NCBI GenBank assembly: GCA_032718865.1
Contig: JALUTQ010000003.1
Coordinates: forward strand, 2,030,001-2,094,000
Direction: 5' to 3'
Source of the DNA: Tilletia caries
Lineage: Eukaryota; Basidiomycota; Exobasidiomycetes; Tilletiales; Tilletiaceae
Length of the DNA stretch: 64,000 bases
The notes under the pieces are model-generated. The model searched no databases, was not told where the DNA came from, and saw nothing but the letters and a program-made list of their open reading frames with translations. The translations under genes and the position numbers were made by a program. Within the stretch, counting starts at the first letter, position 1; each line of letters begins with the position of its first letter. Positions 34,521-47,500 of the stretch are shown here, piece by piece.

Positions 34521-35287
34521 CAGGACTTCGCACATTCTCGCCGTCGAGATGGCCTTCAACATCCTCGGCCTGCTCAGTCCAGTCATGTCTTAATTCACTC
34601 AGATCGAGCCCATTTAGGCGGACCTCGGCCGCTCGGCGGTGGCTTTGACCGCGTCCCCCTCGTACTGTGCGCTTGTTTATCAAACTGAACCTTTCTCATC
34701 CACTCTGACTTCGCTTCCCTTCCCTTGACAGCTCTATTACTTCCAGGGGGCTAATATGTATGTACTATACCTCCTCCGTTTGCGGTATGATGGGTGTGAT
34801 GGTCCAAGCATATCCGCTTATCGCTTTGACATCAATTTGCAGGAGCACAGCACCCACTTACACGGCAAGAGGTTGGTCTTCAACACTCTACCCTGCTCTG
34901 CCTTTCCTTACTAATTACTTATTCTCGTGATAACCAAGCAGCAGATTTCCTCCAGCATGTTCTTGCTATACAATCGCGCCTCGTCCTGTGCGCTTGCTCA
35001 CGACACTTTCTGGTTGCAGATGCAGCCGCTCGAAGATGAAGGTTTGGTCACCTGCTTTTACCAGTAGCACGCTGACTAGTGACTTCCCTTCCCTGCCCTT
35101 AACAGCTTTCGTTCTAGTCCATGGCCCACGCCCCGAACGCCCCTTCTCATGCTGCAGCATAGTGAGTTGGGCTTGTTGCTCTAGGCCTCTAGAACACCAT
35201 ACCTGCATGATGCGCAGACGTACTTACCTGGTTATGCCCTTCCTTCCCCTTCCACTGCGTGTCCCCATCAAATAGAATTTCGCCATC
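34521..35287. other. Degraded DNA between PMT2 and FAS relics
   Basis: Intron-like and short hydrophobic coding scraps (for example LYYFQGANM) are visible but cannot be assigned. They may be the decayed C-terminal half of the PMT2 copy. Confidence 0.3.
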
Positions 35288-38200
35288 ATGTCTTCAGCTA
35301 CCTCCAACTCTCCCCCCACCAGTCACACGACGGACTTCGTCGCTGTCGAGTCCGGTGCCAGTACGCCCGCCACTACAGTTTCCCACTCGTCCTCATACGC
35401 GGTCACCCGTCCTCTCACCATCGGCGCCAACGGAGTCCACGTCAGGGTCCAAGTGCCTTCCTACCAGGACGGCTGACTCGCATCTCAACTCCTCCGTGAG
35501 GGTTTTGAGAGCTCCTACAAGAAGGCTCGCCGCGGGAGCAACGACAGCGCTCAGCCCGCCCTCGCTCGTGCGGACTCGTCCGATGGTGACGAGACTGCTG
35601 TGGGCTCGACGCTCCCTAACGGAGCTGAGCCTGCGCATGTCTCGCTTACAGCTTCGTTCCTCGGCTTTGCCGCCTGCAAGGTGAACGAGGAGCCCAACGG
35701 ACCCGTCATCGAGTGCGTCAAGGCCCTCTGGACTTTTTTCCACGCCGAGTACCTCACCATCTCGAAGTCGAACACCGTCGATATTCATTCGGTCGCTATG
35801 AATGCTGCGGCGTTCGACGAGCAGTGTCTTTTGTGCGATTACTTCACTGCTTATGTCACGCTGGAGAAGCAGGGCAAGTTGCCACTGCTGCCGACTCCGA
35901 AACTGCTCAGCCTGGCTGGGAAGGCCGACGCTGGCATTTTCGCTCTCTTCGGAGGACAGGCCCGACAGGGTACCAATGAAGTGAGTGTTTCGATTAGGAC
36001 CTGATGACCTGGCAGACACTTTCCGAAACCGACTGACTGACATCGCTTGCTCCACCCCCCTGCCTCAGGTCTACCTCAACGAGCTCCAGCTTCTCTTCAA
36101 CCCGGCCAGCCGCGAGCTCTTTGCGGACTTGTCACAAGCTTGCGCGCAGTCCGGGCAGACCCCGATGCCAACCAAGGTCGTTTTCCCTTCGGCCAGCGCA
36201 AGCCGAACTTTACCATGCGCTTCTTGCAGGTCAGCCTGCCTTTCCACTCGCCTTATCTGCGTGGCGAATCCGACCGCATTGTGTCGGAATACCACGCCGG
36301 GGTCGACCTTTGTAGCCCCGAAGAGCTCGCCATCGAGGTCCGCGAACATTTGACGGCTCCGATCTGCGCGCCCACACGGAAGAAGGCATTCCCCGCTCCA
36401 TCCTTCGACAAATCTTCGACCGACCTGTGCACTGGAGCAAGGCCACCAATTCCGGTTCGAGCATCACTCACTGCGTCGACTTTGGTACCGGCGGTCTCTC
36501 GGGCATCGGCGCGTTAACGGCATTCAACCTCCAGGGCCAAGGTGTACGCGTCATCATCGCCAGCGGAATGCACCGCGAGGCTGCCGAGCTACACGATCTT
36601 CTCAAAGTTCAGCGCGAGGAGCCCTTGTCAAGACGGAGGAGCAACATCATCAAGTCGGATCAAGGCCTGCGCGTGACTGTCAGCGATGACAAAGCGGGTG
36701 AAGGGTGGCTGCGCCACCCTGAGTCGCGCTTTGCCATGCTTTCCAATTGGTACATTGATTCAGTGCTTCTTCCTCTTTTGCTATGTAGATCGTACTCATG
36801 CTGACCCTCCTGTCACCTGGTCAGGCCAGCAGAGAGCATCATACGAACCTACCGCAAGCTAGGAAGAGGAAAAGGAGACTGACATCGTTTCTTCCTTAGT
36901 CCTGACCAGTGCCTTTCCCAAGTTACCCTCACCAGTTTAACTTCGACGTGAACCCGCCACTTGGTGAGTGTCTCCTCTCTCTCTCTCTCTTTCTTTTGAC
37001 TCGCTTTTCAAGCTCACATTCTTGATTACCCATACGAGCCATCTTGGCCCAGAAGCTGAAGAAGCCCATCGCCTATATTCCGCTGAGCAACGCCATCAAG
37101 GACATGGTCGGCGACAAGTCGACATCGGAGAACGAACTCATCGGAGATCTGCAGCTTGGTAAGTGCATGTGCAGTCTAATGCTGAGGTGAACCATATACT
37201 GAATGATACATAATTATTCGCAGAATTTGGATCGCTTCCTGAACGCGGTGAGGAGATGCCTCTCGAAGAGCTTGGATCGACGCTCAACAGCGGCTACAGC
37301 GGAACTCTTGGCAAGCATACCACCGGTCTGGTCTCCCGTATTGTCGGCGGGGCCATGGTCGACTACATAGTACATGCAGTTCTATATCGACAGAATCGAT
37401 CCGAGCATGGGCCCCAACTACGAGCTCGCCAAAACGTTCGGCCAACAGCTGATCGATAACTGCAAGGAGGCAATGGTCGAATCCGCCAGGTACAAGGAGG
37501 TGCACGCTCCTACAGCGCCGCACACCGAGATCGATACTCGTGGCAACATCGTCTATCCCGAGGCGAAGCGCATCGGCGTTCGCAAGCTCGAAGCATACGT
37601 CAAGGAGATGGCGGTCGGAATTTGCGCTGGCCCCCAGATCAATGTCGAGAAGGCCCACGAGAACATCGAAAAGCTTTGGATGCTCATCAAGAACGAGCCG
37701 AGCATGAGCAAGCTCAGCAAGGCGACTCTCAAGAGTCTGATACAGAGGCCGTCCGCTCTCTCGGCTCTCTCTCGCCTCGTCCACCCATTACTGGCCCGCG
37801 GCAGTCTTGAGCCCGTTGCACAAGCACGACCACGGCCCGGCCGTCGTCAGTTGATGCCTTTACCATGCTGGATGATCGGCAGCCGTTCTTGAACATCCAG
37901 CGCAAGGTTGCCGCCAAGTGGCAGGCCAGTCAAAAGCTGACATCTGTCTACTTCAGTCTACTGGAGGAGATGGCCAGCAATGGCATAACCTTCAAGGGTC
38001 AGAATGCCTTGGTGAGTTCCAATCTTGTGTCATTCTCTTCAATCCACTCTGACATTAATCCTCGATCATCGAACAGTTGACTGGTGTCGGTAAGGGGTCC
38101 ACCGGGCTGGCAATCGTCCGCGGCCTGCTCGCTGGTGGTGCGCGCGTCATCATCACCACCAGTAGCTACTCCCGTGCCACCGTCGAGTACTACCAGCGCA

Positions 38201-38560
38201 TCTATGAGGAGGTCGGCGCACGCGGATCCACGCTCACGGTGGTACCGCTCAATGCTGGTTCTCGTCAAAACGTCGACAGCCTGGTCGACTACATTCACGA
38301 CATCATGCAGCTCGACTTGGACTTTGTCCTCCCCTTCGCTACAATCCTTGAGAACGGGCGACAGATCGACGGCATCGACAACAAGTCTGAGCTCGCTCAC
38401 CGGATCATGCTCACCAATGTCATCCGTCTCCTGCGTGCGATCAAGATCAAGAAGGCCGCTTGTGGCATCGAGACCCGCCCGACCCTGGTCGTGCTTCCCC
38501 TCAGCCCCAATCATGGAGTCTTTAGCCATTCGGACAGTGACAAGGGTGAGTATCTCTATT
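35288..38560 (+). pseudogene. Fatty acid synthase (fused beta-alpha type) relic
   Basis: The start resembles a fungal FAS beta N-terminus (RPLTIGANGVHVRVQVP). The acetyltransferase region follows (YFTAYVTLEKQGKLPLLPTP, GIFALFGGQ, VYLNELQLLFNPASRELF) and then FGTGGLSGIGALTAFNLQG. The sequence then jumps to alpha-subunit regions: KKPIAYIPLSNAIKDMVGDK, GKHTTGLVSRIVGGAM, MQFYIDRIDPSMGPNYELAK, and a ketoreductase segment ([22 protein letters not shown] through [20 protein letters not shown]). A complete fused FAS gene is about 12 kb, so most domains are deleted. A TGG to TGA change stops the frame at 35474-35476, and nine bases are inserted in the FGGQGTNE motif. It is non-functional. An intact copy should exist elsewhere unless the species is lipid-dependent. 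Confidence 0.88.
36718..37025 (+). repeat. Direct repeat, copy 2 (inside FAS relic)
   Basis: Partner of the 32990-33325 copy, on the same strand, covering an exon end and most of the following intron of the FAS relic. The two copies differ by scattered substitutions and small indels. Confidence 0.7.
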
Positions 38561-38879
38561 CTCTCTCTTGTGTACATACAGTTCCGCATACTGAACCAGT
38601 ACTCGAGATCACAGGTGCATAGATCCTTCACACCGTCTCCATCCTCACCGGGAAGGTATTTCTCACGATCCCGCAATTCAGCTCTCAGCAAGTTAGCATA
38701 ATCCAGCGCCGCTTCTTCCCTCTTCCGCGCCTTGATTGCTTATTGATACTATTGAGTACAGTATGTATGACGTCAACCTCGATGTGGAGAGGAGCCCGTC
38801 CCACTCATTCCCCTCCTCGCTCATTCTTCACCCAGTCACTCGGTTGAGGTACACACGCAGGGCCACGAGGCAGCCATCG

Positions 38880-40900
38880 CACCGATACCCGCCATGCTCA
38901 GGGTGTCCTCGCCTCGGTGCTGAACCGCTTCCTAGCATCGTATGTCGACGGCCTGAACACCTCCCAGCTGAACGTCGACATCTGGAGCGGAGACGCGAAA
39001 CTGAGAAAGTGAGTGCGCAGCGCTGTCAGCTCATGCTCTTCACAGGCTCGCGACGTCGAGCTGGTCTCTTTCTGACTTTCTTTCTCGTTTACAGTCTGAG
39101 ACTCAAGACCAGCGCGCTCGACAAATTATGTCTGCCCATCGACGTAAAAGAGGGCTACCTGGGCGACCTCGCCCTCTCGATTTCGTGGAGTAACCTCAAG
39201 GGGAGACCGGTCCGCGTTCTCGTCGAGAATGTCTACCTTCCCGCCGCACCCAAGAATGCCACTGCTGTTTTCGATGAGGACGAGGAAGAGGAGCGCGCAC
39301 AGGCCGCCGAACAGGAGAAGCTCGTGAACGTCGGGTTCCTCGGTCGGAACAAACCACCGGCGATGGGCATGAGCGCAGCGGACGCGCAGAAGAATGAATC
39401 ATTCACAAGCTCCCTTATCATCAAGATCATCGACAATGTCCAAATCACAGTCCGAAACACTCACATTCGATACGAAGATAACCTCTCCAATCCCTTACAC
39501 CCATTCTCTGCCGGCTTCACCCTGGCAGAGTTCTCCGCCGTCTCCACCGACGACAACTGGAACCCCGCCATTGTCCAGAGCACGGTGGACGGAATTCACA
39601 TGCTGACGAGATTTGAACCGCTTTCAGCATACTGGGACACCGACTCCACCTCTCTGGCCGGTTTCGAAATTCAGAGGCACACCAGAAGTTTAGCAAGCTC
39701 ATTGCTCGTTAAAACGGAATTCCCGAGCACCAGTATATCCTCAAGCCAGTGACAGGAGCCGAGCAATTCATCATGTGCCGCAAGATGGACGCCGACACCC
39801 CCAAGATGGATGCAGAGCTCCTCTTGGAAGAGCTCGGCTTCGCGCTGGACGACGAGCAGTACCAGGACATCATCCTTGTCACCGACCTGTTCCAGTTCTA
39901 CAACCGCCAGGCACAGTATCGTAGACTCCGCCCGTCGACGAAGGAGCTGGAGGAGAACCGCGCCAGGGCACTGCTCACATTCGCTGGGCAAGCCATCTTG
40001 AATGAGGTGCACGAAAAGCACCGCAAATGGTCATGTGACCACAACGTAAGTCAGAACCTCGGCTGCAGGAAGAAGATGCTCTGCTGATCATTTCTTGCGC
40101 TGCACAGATGCGAATAGAGACGTCGGTGAATGCCTATGTGAACTACTTCAACTTGTCCTGTTCGCACTGGGAACCGTTGATAGACCCGTGGACGTTCAGC
40201 TTGAACATGGACAAAACAATCACACCTCCAAGCACCAACTTCACCATGTCGTCAAAGCGGCGACTCGAGCTCAACGTAAGTTCGGACAAACTACTCAAGA
40301 CTTAGAGTGGACACTGACCTACTTTCGCGCTCTTAGATAACCACAACGCTGATTGAGACTGCCCTCACTTACGGTACGTGTGCGCCCTTCCCCATAAGGA
40401 CAATTTGCGCCGTCGAATACTAACGCAAATTGTCCATTCACAGTGACAACGATCAACGACCAGAGTATTCAAGCGACGAGCAACCGTGACACAACTCCAT
40501 TCGAGTTGCGGAATCGCACCGGATACCGCATCGCAGTCTGGTCGGACGTCGAGGACAAGCGTCAACGGCCCGCTCCACAGTACCTGGAAGATGGGGACAA
40601 CACCCCTTGGCGCTTCGAGGATTGGAAGTCCACAAGAGAGGTAAGTTGCCTCACGAAGAGGTGAAGCGAGTCGGAACAGACCTGACGGGTGCCACCCTCT
40701 GATTTCACAGCACATCAAAGAGTCGAATAGCAATACGCTCTCCCTCCAGATCGAGGGTATGCCTTGGGAGAGACTCAAGCATATCAGCGTAGATCGCGAA
40801 GGCGGATTCGGTCAGCCTGCGGCCCAAATTGAATCAGGTTCCGCATCGTCTCATATGCGAGGTCAAGCTCAAGGAAAATGTCAAGTTCATCACTTTCCGG
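38880..40900 (+). pseudogene. VPS13 (chorein-family lipid-transfer protein) relic
   Basis: Sequence blocks in order: VLASVLNRFLASYVDGLNTS and LNVDIWSGDAKLR (chorein N-terminus); LPIDVKEGYLGDLALSISWS and NLKGRPVRVLVENVYL; SSLIIKIIDNVQITVRNTHI; KPVTGAEQFIMCRKMDAD; DDEQYQDIILVTDLFQFYNR; and later NRTGYRIAVWSDVEDK and RFEDWKSTRE from the SHR-BD region. VPS13 is a giant protein (about 3000 residues) that moves lipids at membrane contact sites. Here it is compressed to about 2 kb by large deletions. One base is missing right after the start (ATGCTCAGGGTG where the frame needs an extra base), and frames shift again near 39690. Introns survive. Dead copy. Confidence 0.87.
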
Positions 40901-41574
40901 TCATCATTCCAGAGCTGGTGTCACGCACGGCGATCTCGTTCAAGTCAAGGATGCCCCGCCCTACCCGAACGAGCTCGAAGATGCTGTCCTTCAGAACCTC
41001 AACGCCCGAGCAGCACCGACGCCCTCTGGCAGCTAGACCCTCAAGGCTCCACTGGCGGCCTTCCCTGCGCTCGCTGAGCGTAAGACGATGGCCAAGTCAA
41101 CGACAGTGAACGAGCAGGAAGCACGGGTTGCGAAGCTGATGGTGGGAGTTCAGAGTGTTGGCGTCGACGTCGAGGACATCGGCGGGTTCCTTGCCGTCAA
41201 TGAGACCTTCATCGAGCGCAAGTGAGTCATATGCTTTCTTCCTTCTCTGCCTCTCACGTAGTCTTCATTCTGACACCGACACTCTACCTCTACATTTTGA
41301 CAGCTTCACGACGGCCGAGATCGCCTAATGCTGACGCCAGAGCCTCCTTCTGCGGTCGCTTCGCTGCCAAAGAGACTGTCTCCAAAGCAATGGCGTTCTC
41401 TCGGAAGCTCCAATGGAGATCATGTCGGGCCCAAAGGGGTTCGGGCTCCAAGGTCGCCATCTTCGGCGAGATGGGTGAGCTTGTTCTGTCCGGGTTGCGC
41501 AATCCGGTTCGAGTGTTTTTCAATTGAAGATGAAACGCAGAGAATATACCTTGGCAATGTCAGGCATGATTGAT
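40901..41574 (+). pseudogene. Unassigned gene fragments
   Basis: Protein-like scraps without a family: a stretch ending VNETFIERK before a GTGAGT donor at 41222, and RFAAKETVSKAMAFSRKLQW near 41358-41417. They sit between the VPS13 and transporter relics, on the same strand, and may belong to a further captured gene. Confidence 0.3.
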
Positions 41575-43775
41575 TCTTGAAGGGGTCACCCGAAAAGCTG
41601 CGTCCAAACTGCGAGTCTTCCCCTGGGGCCACCCGCCAGAAACGAAGGAAGAGAGACGTCTTCTCGTCAAGATTGACTTGTGAGTCCCTCATGCAATCCT
41701 TCCTGTGGCAGAAGCAGACGACCCGCGCTGAATATGTGCTTTGTATAAATTCAGTTTCGTCATGTCGTTCCTCATGTTGATGTACTGGAGCAACTACCTC
41801 AATCGGACGAACCTGACCTCTGCCTACGTGAGCGGGATGAGGGAGAAGTTGAACTTCCAAGGGACCCAGTTCAATACCGTCAACACCGTCTTCACCGTCC
41901 GTGAGTTCCCCTCCTACCATCCGGCCCATTGCTTGGGCTATGAAACTCTTGAATTTCCTTCTCACCCAACTCACTTTGTCTGGCTGCCCAGGGTACATCT
42001 GCCGATTGATCCCGAACAACCTCGCATTGCAGATCGTCCCTGCCCGGATCTGGCTGCCGTCCATGGCACTCATCTGGTCCGGACTCTCGATGTGTTTGGC
42101 CGCAGCCAAGAATCCGGGTCATATCATGGCCATTCGTTTCTTCCAAGCACTCGCTGAGGCTTGGCTTCGACGGTGAGGAGACTTGTTTCCGGAAGGCGCA
42201 TGCTTTCCTATATGGCTGTGCTGATTGTTATCTTGGCTCCGTCACAGTTCTCTGGATCTCACTACCTTCTTGGATTATGGGTGAGCATGCGCGGGGATTG
42301 ATGTAAGAAAGAGCTTTTCTTCGTCTTCTAACCCATCATGCCGCCGCTCGCTGTTCACAGTACAAGGAAGAGGAGCTGGGCAAGCGGAGCGGTATCTTCG
42401 CCAGCTCGGCGCAGCTCGGGAGTCTCTTCAGCGGAGTGTTACAAGGAGCCAGTCAGTCGAGTCGTCCGAGATTAGGTGTTGGACTTTCTTCAAATTGCTG
42501 ACGGTTTGCTTTATGTACAGTCTTTCGCTCCACGTAGGGCTATCGCGGGCTTCGAGCTTTCCAATGGCTATTTCTACTCGACGGCTTCATCGCTCTTCCG
42601 ATCGCACTTTGTGGGTATGTTGCTCAATGTAGTCCGCCTCAGGGAGATGACTTCGAGCTGACTCTCATGATCCCTGCATTTGATTACCGGATCGAACCCA
42701 TGAGCAGCTTCCTCTGCTTTCCAGATGCACCTCAAACATTTCGCGCTTGGTTTCTCACAGAGGCTGAGTGCAAGCTTGCTGTAACCAGGCTTCCGCCGCG
42801 CCCGCATACGAAGCTCGAGTGGAATTTGGTGAAGAGGGTGCTTGGACGACGGCGTTGGTATGCCTTCTCTGCACTTTTCGCTTGGTCTTCGATGCTCGAA
42901 AGTGTCGGTGAGTGCTGGAATATATGCACCCTTGAGTGTGTAGGCTTCTAGGGACCCGTTTGAGCTGACGATGAGGATTGGGGCTGTGCTTTTGGCAGGC
43001 ATCAATTTCAACTATGGATCGCATCTGAGGACGCGAGTGTTCAGCACCGAAACGTGAGCCATGACTGATGCCTAACTTGTGCCCGCCCAAGAATCATCAA
43101 GCTGAATACCATCTCACTCTCTGCTTCAGTGCTACCCACTTTCTCTTACCGCGGTTGCGATCGTCTCAAACATCATATACGTGAGCCAGGCACTCGATCT
43201 AGACCCTCACCATTCCCTCTTCCGTACCTTGGCTGAACTTGCGCTTGCTCTCCCTTCAGGCCCACATGTCCGACTTTTACCACTGCCGCTGGCCCGTCAA
43301 CTTCATCATGGCCGCCGGCTGCATCCTCTCCGCCATCCTAATCCTCATCTGGGACATCCCTTCGCTGCCAAGTTCTTCACCTTCTCGCTCGCTGGTATCG
43401 GCTATGCGGGCCAGGGCAACAATTTCGCATGGGCCAACGACGTGATGAGAGACGACGACCAGGAGCGGGCTATGGTGCTTGCTTCGATGAACATCTGGTC
43501 CAACGTGGTCAATTTGTGGTGGTCCATTGTGCTCTACCCGGCCACGGACGCGCCCAGGTTCAAGAAGGGTATGATCGCTACGATCTGTGTGGCAGTGGTG
43601 AGTCGCGATGACCCCTTCTCTATCTCTGCGCCCTGCTATGGAACATGACTGACTGATCGCTTATTACACACCGCAGGTAACGGTTATCATCACTCTTGCG
43701 ACACGTCATCTCGACGTACGGGAGAGGAAAAGATATAGGAACGACGCAGTCTCAAGACCGAACGATAACGTATAA
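41575..43775 (+). pseudogene. MFS transporter (Dal5/allantoate-permease-like) relic
   Basis: Starts with KEERRLLVKIDF, then FVMSFLMLMYWSNYLNRTNL, YVSGMREKLNFQGTQFNTVN, IPNNLALQIVPARIWLPSMA, YKEEELGKRSGIFASSAQLG, FQWLFLLDGFIALPIALCG, FRAWFLTEAECKLAVTRL, and a C-terminal half with HMSDFYHCRWPVNFIMAAG, GIGYAGQGNNFAWANDV and IATICVAVVTVIITLATRHL. This is the order of the anion:cation symporter branch of MFS carriers (vitamins, allantoate). TAG at 42535-42537 interrupts the frame that encodes the FQWLFLLDG block, the GTHY-type motif region near 42150-42290 is disrupted, and several exons need frame changes. It is the least truncated relic in the series. Confidence 0.8.
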
Positions 43776-44524
43776 GCCCCAGTTTGACATATCAGTGATG
43801 CGGATTTAGATAATATCACCCTCTCGAATTCACATCCAGCATGAGCAAAAAGGCGCAGCAGCCCATCATCGAACTACATACATACTCCCAGATGGCAAGC
43901 CGCCAAACTCATCCTCAACGAACGCGTCACCCACCCATCCCACTTCCAGGACGTCCGCGCCATCGAGTGGGAACGTCCCGATGGGTGCTCGTATCTCCTA
44001 TACGCCCGGCGATCTGTATGCGTCCATTCTGCAGACTGCAGCATCTGCAGAAAGAAGTGCACGGATCCCTTATTCTGCCTCATTCTTTGATTACGCCCTT
44101 CCCGCCTTTTCTCATCTGTTCATTCTCTGCAAATCTGCAATGCGCTGGCCGCTGACAGTCTCCTCTCCTGCTCTCCATAGCCTCTTCCATTCCGCATTCG
44201 TCCCTCACCCCAACCGAAGACTATCTGCATCATTTCATCGCGATACACAACTATCTCCAGACGGACGACCTCATCCTCAAGTACTAGTCTGGTCGGGAGC
44301 TCAACAACGTTCAAAGGTGGGTAGATTGTTACACGCTTTTCTCATTCAGACGTCCATTCTGCAAGCATCTGATTATCTGAACTCTGCTGACAGAAGTGCA
44401 CTGATAAATGATAACCCGTTTTGCCTCATTTTTTGATTGCGCCCCTCCCGCTCTCCCGCCTTTCTCATCAGCAAAAGCGTTCATTCCGCATTCTACAGGT
44501 CTGCAACACGCGACCGTCTCCCCT
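43776..44524. other. Spacer with an internal direct duplication
   Basis: Segments 44009-44150 and 44345-44510 are diverged direct repeats. They share CGTCCATTCTGCA, AGAAGTGCAC and GATTRCGCCC landmarks. The sequence looks intronic. No protein could be assigned. Confidence 0.4.
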
Positions 44525-47500
44525 CCATCCTTGAGCAAGGCGACAGCGTCTTCGTCGGAGCGCACACTTCGGCTGGAAAAACGGTGGTCGCTGAGTATGC
44601 GATTGCCTTGGCGATGAAACACATAACAAGGTTAGTTCTTCAGACGAACCTTGCGGAGGATGCATAGTTGCTCACATCTTCATTCCTTCCACAAAGATGC
44701 ATTTACACCTCGCCGATCAAGGCACTGTCGAATCAGAAGTTCCGCGACTTCAAGCAGACCTTCGGTGCCCAGAACGTCGGCATCCTGACCGGTGATGTCC
44801 AGATCAACCCGGAAGCGCCTTGCCTCATCATGACAACGGAGATTCTCAGAAGCATGCGTACGTAGTTTGCGTGCTCTGCTCGGTAGCGTCAATGAAACTT
44901 ACTCAAGTACGGCGATTCTGCAGTCTATCGTGGTGCGGATCTGATTCGAGACATAGAGTTTGTGATCTTCGACGAGGTGCACTATGTCAACGATCTAGAG
45001 GTGAGTTCGCGTCCGAAAGTCTTCCCATACCTTTGCTTCCCTCACTGATTCTGCATTCTTCTGTTCGCAGCGTGGTGTCGTCTGGGAAGAAGTCATCATC
45101 CTGTGTCCGAGCCACGTCAACTTGATCCTTCTCTCCGCCACCGTGCCGAACACCAAAGGTGAGATCTCCCACGCACTGTTGACGTTCATTCTTTCAATGC
45201 ACTTCAAATGACAGTCGGCGCTCCACAGAATTCGCTGATTGGGTGGGCCGGACGAAGAAGAAGGACATCTACGTCATCTCTACTCCCAAGAGAGCTGTCC
45301 CACTCGAGCACTTCCTCTACGCCGGGAAAGAGCTTCACAAAATCGTCGATGCCAACGGCCAATTCCAGACCGGAGGCATGCGAGAAGCCGGCGAAGCACT
45401 CCAGCGTCGACAAGATAAAGAACGCGAAGCTGCTGGGCTCCTTCCCCTCAATCATCCAGCTGCACGATGTGGAGCTGCTGCGGGACAACGCGGTGGTACA
45501 CGAGGCGGAAGGGGCGGGGGCGCTGCTGGCGCCAACTCGCGAGGAAGAGGCCGCGGAGCGATGCACGCTGCCCGTGGTGCGATCCACAACGCAGTAGGCG
45601 GCGGTGGTCGTGGGAGTCATTCCAACAGCAACACGGGCGGACGGGGCGATAAGCAAGTCTGGGTCATCTGATCGGTCTACTGCGCAGGAAGGAGCTCCTT
45701 CCTGTGGTCACGTTCGTCTTCAGCAAGAAGAGATGCGAGGAGTATGCGGGTAGCATGCCGAATACGGATCTGTGTACTGCGAGGGAGAAAGGCGAGGTTC
45801 ATATCGTGATTGAGAAGAGCTTGACGAGGTTGAAAGGTCAGTGCGCAAAGGGGATCTCCAAATCCTTGAGATGCAACGACTCTGAACGATCTTTTTCCCT
45901 TCCTTACTTAGGATCCGACAAGAAGTTGCCGCAGATTCTACGCATGCGGGAACTCCTGAGCCGAGGCATCGGTGTCCATCACGGCGGCCTTCTTCCCATC
46001 GTGAAGGGAGTTGTGGAGATTTTGTTCCAGCGCGGATTGGTCAAGGTCCTCTTCGCCACAGAGACGTTTGCCATGGTGAGCTCTTACACATAACGCAGAA
46101 CTTGCGCAAGCGAGCCAGAGCTGACTCTTTCCGGTACTGTACTCGCAGGGAGTCAACATGCCAGCGCGGTGCGTTATTTTCTCGAATACTCGGAAGCACG
46201 ATGGTCGTGGGTTCCGGGACCTGCTTGCTGGAGAGGTAGGTTGTTACCCAGTTCAAACATCTGCATCTAGCTTCGTCTCTGATCCTATTTCATTTCCTGC
46301 ACCAGTACACACAAATGCCTGGTCGAGCCGGTCGTCGTGGACTGGATACCACAGGTTGTGATCATCAATTCATCAGATACCTTGCCCGAAGTGAATGTTG
46401 GCATCGGCTGGTTCTTGTGCTTCGTGTTGCTCATGACCCCTCTACTCCATTCACAGTCCGGCCGGCTCCAAACAATGCTCCTGGGGCAACCGACGAAGCT
46501 GCAGTCTCAATTCCGACTGACATACAACATGACCCTGAACCTGCTGCGCGTAGAGGCACTAAAGGTCGAAGAAATGATCAAGCGGTCCTTCTCGGAAAAC
46601 GCATCACAGAAGATGCTGCCCGACCAGCAGAAGAAGGTCAAGGATATCGAGCGACAGTTGAACAAGTTGGCCAAGGTGGCCGGACCCGGAGTGGGAAGCG
46701 GAGTGGGAGCGCTTCCATGACTTGTGCTACAGCGCGGACGTGTCGAATCAGGGCATGTTGCAGACGGCGCTTGATCAGCAGCAGGGGAGCAAGAATATGG
46801 CGTCGGGAAGGATCGTGCTTGTGAGGCATCATGTGAGTGTCCTACCCTTTTCTACTGTGCGTTCATTTGCGACAGTTCAGCTTATTGACGAACTTTCATC
46901 GTGGCCAGCCAGCTCTTTGAGAACGACGGAGCGGTGATTGTTAAGCAGATCAACAGTCGGCTATTCCTTACATTGGCTACTGTCACCCCTGAGCGGAAGT
47001 CAAAGACTCTCGGTGAGCTTCCTTTTGGTACCGGAAGACCGAACTGTACTGTAGTCTGCTTGTGTCGGCTGACATCGTGCGCATGATTTTTTTTCTTTTT
47101 CTTTTTTCTCACAATCTCAAAGACGTCGCGGAGAATTCGAAGCCGCCACTGTGGAACCCGACGCTCAAGGGGCGTGTCCTGGACGGCCTCGTGTACGATC
47201 TTGTGGAGGTACCGCTCACAAGTATCGTCCTGGTCACCAAACATGTAGTCAAGGTGAGCTTGATACCCGGGTGCTTCCATCCTCCGACTTTGTGCTCACA
47301 CTCGCTTCTCTTCTGGTATCGCAGATCGAGCCATCGATGATCATGGCCCATCGTATCTCTGCCATGCAAGGCGCGGTGAACGCGATGATCCCTTACCTTC
47401 TGGAGTGGTCGGAGCAAGGCGTCATTCCGGAGGTGGAGTGGTCCAAGCTTCGGAAACTTGACTTCCAAGAAGCATTACGGGCTCGCGACGGGTACGTCTC

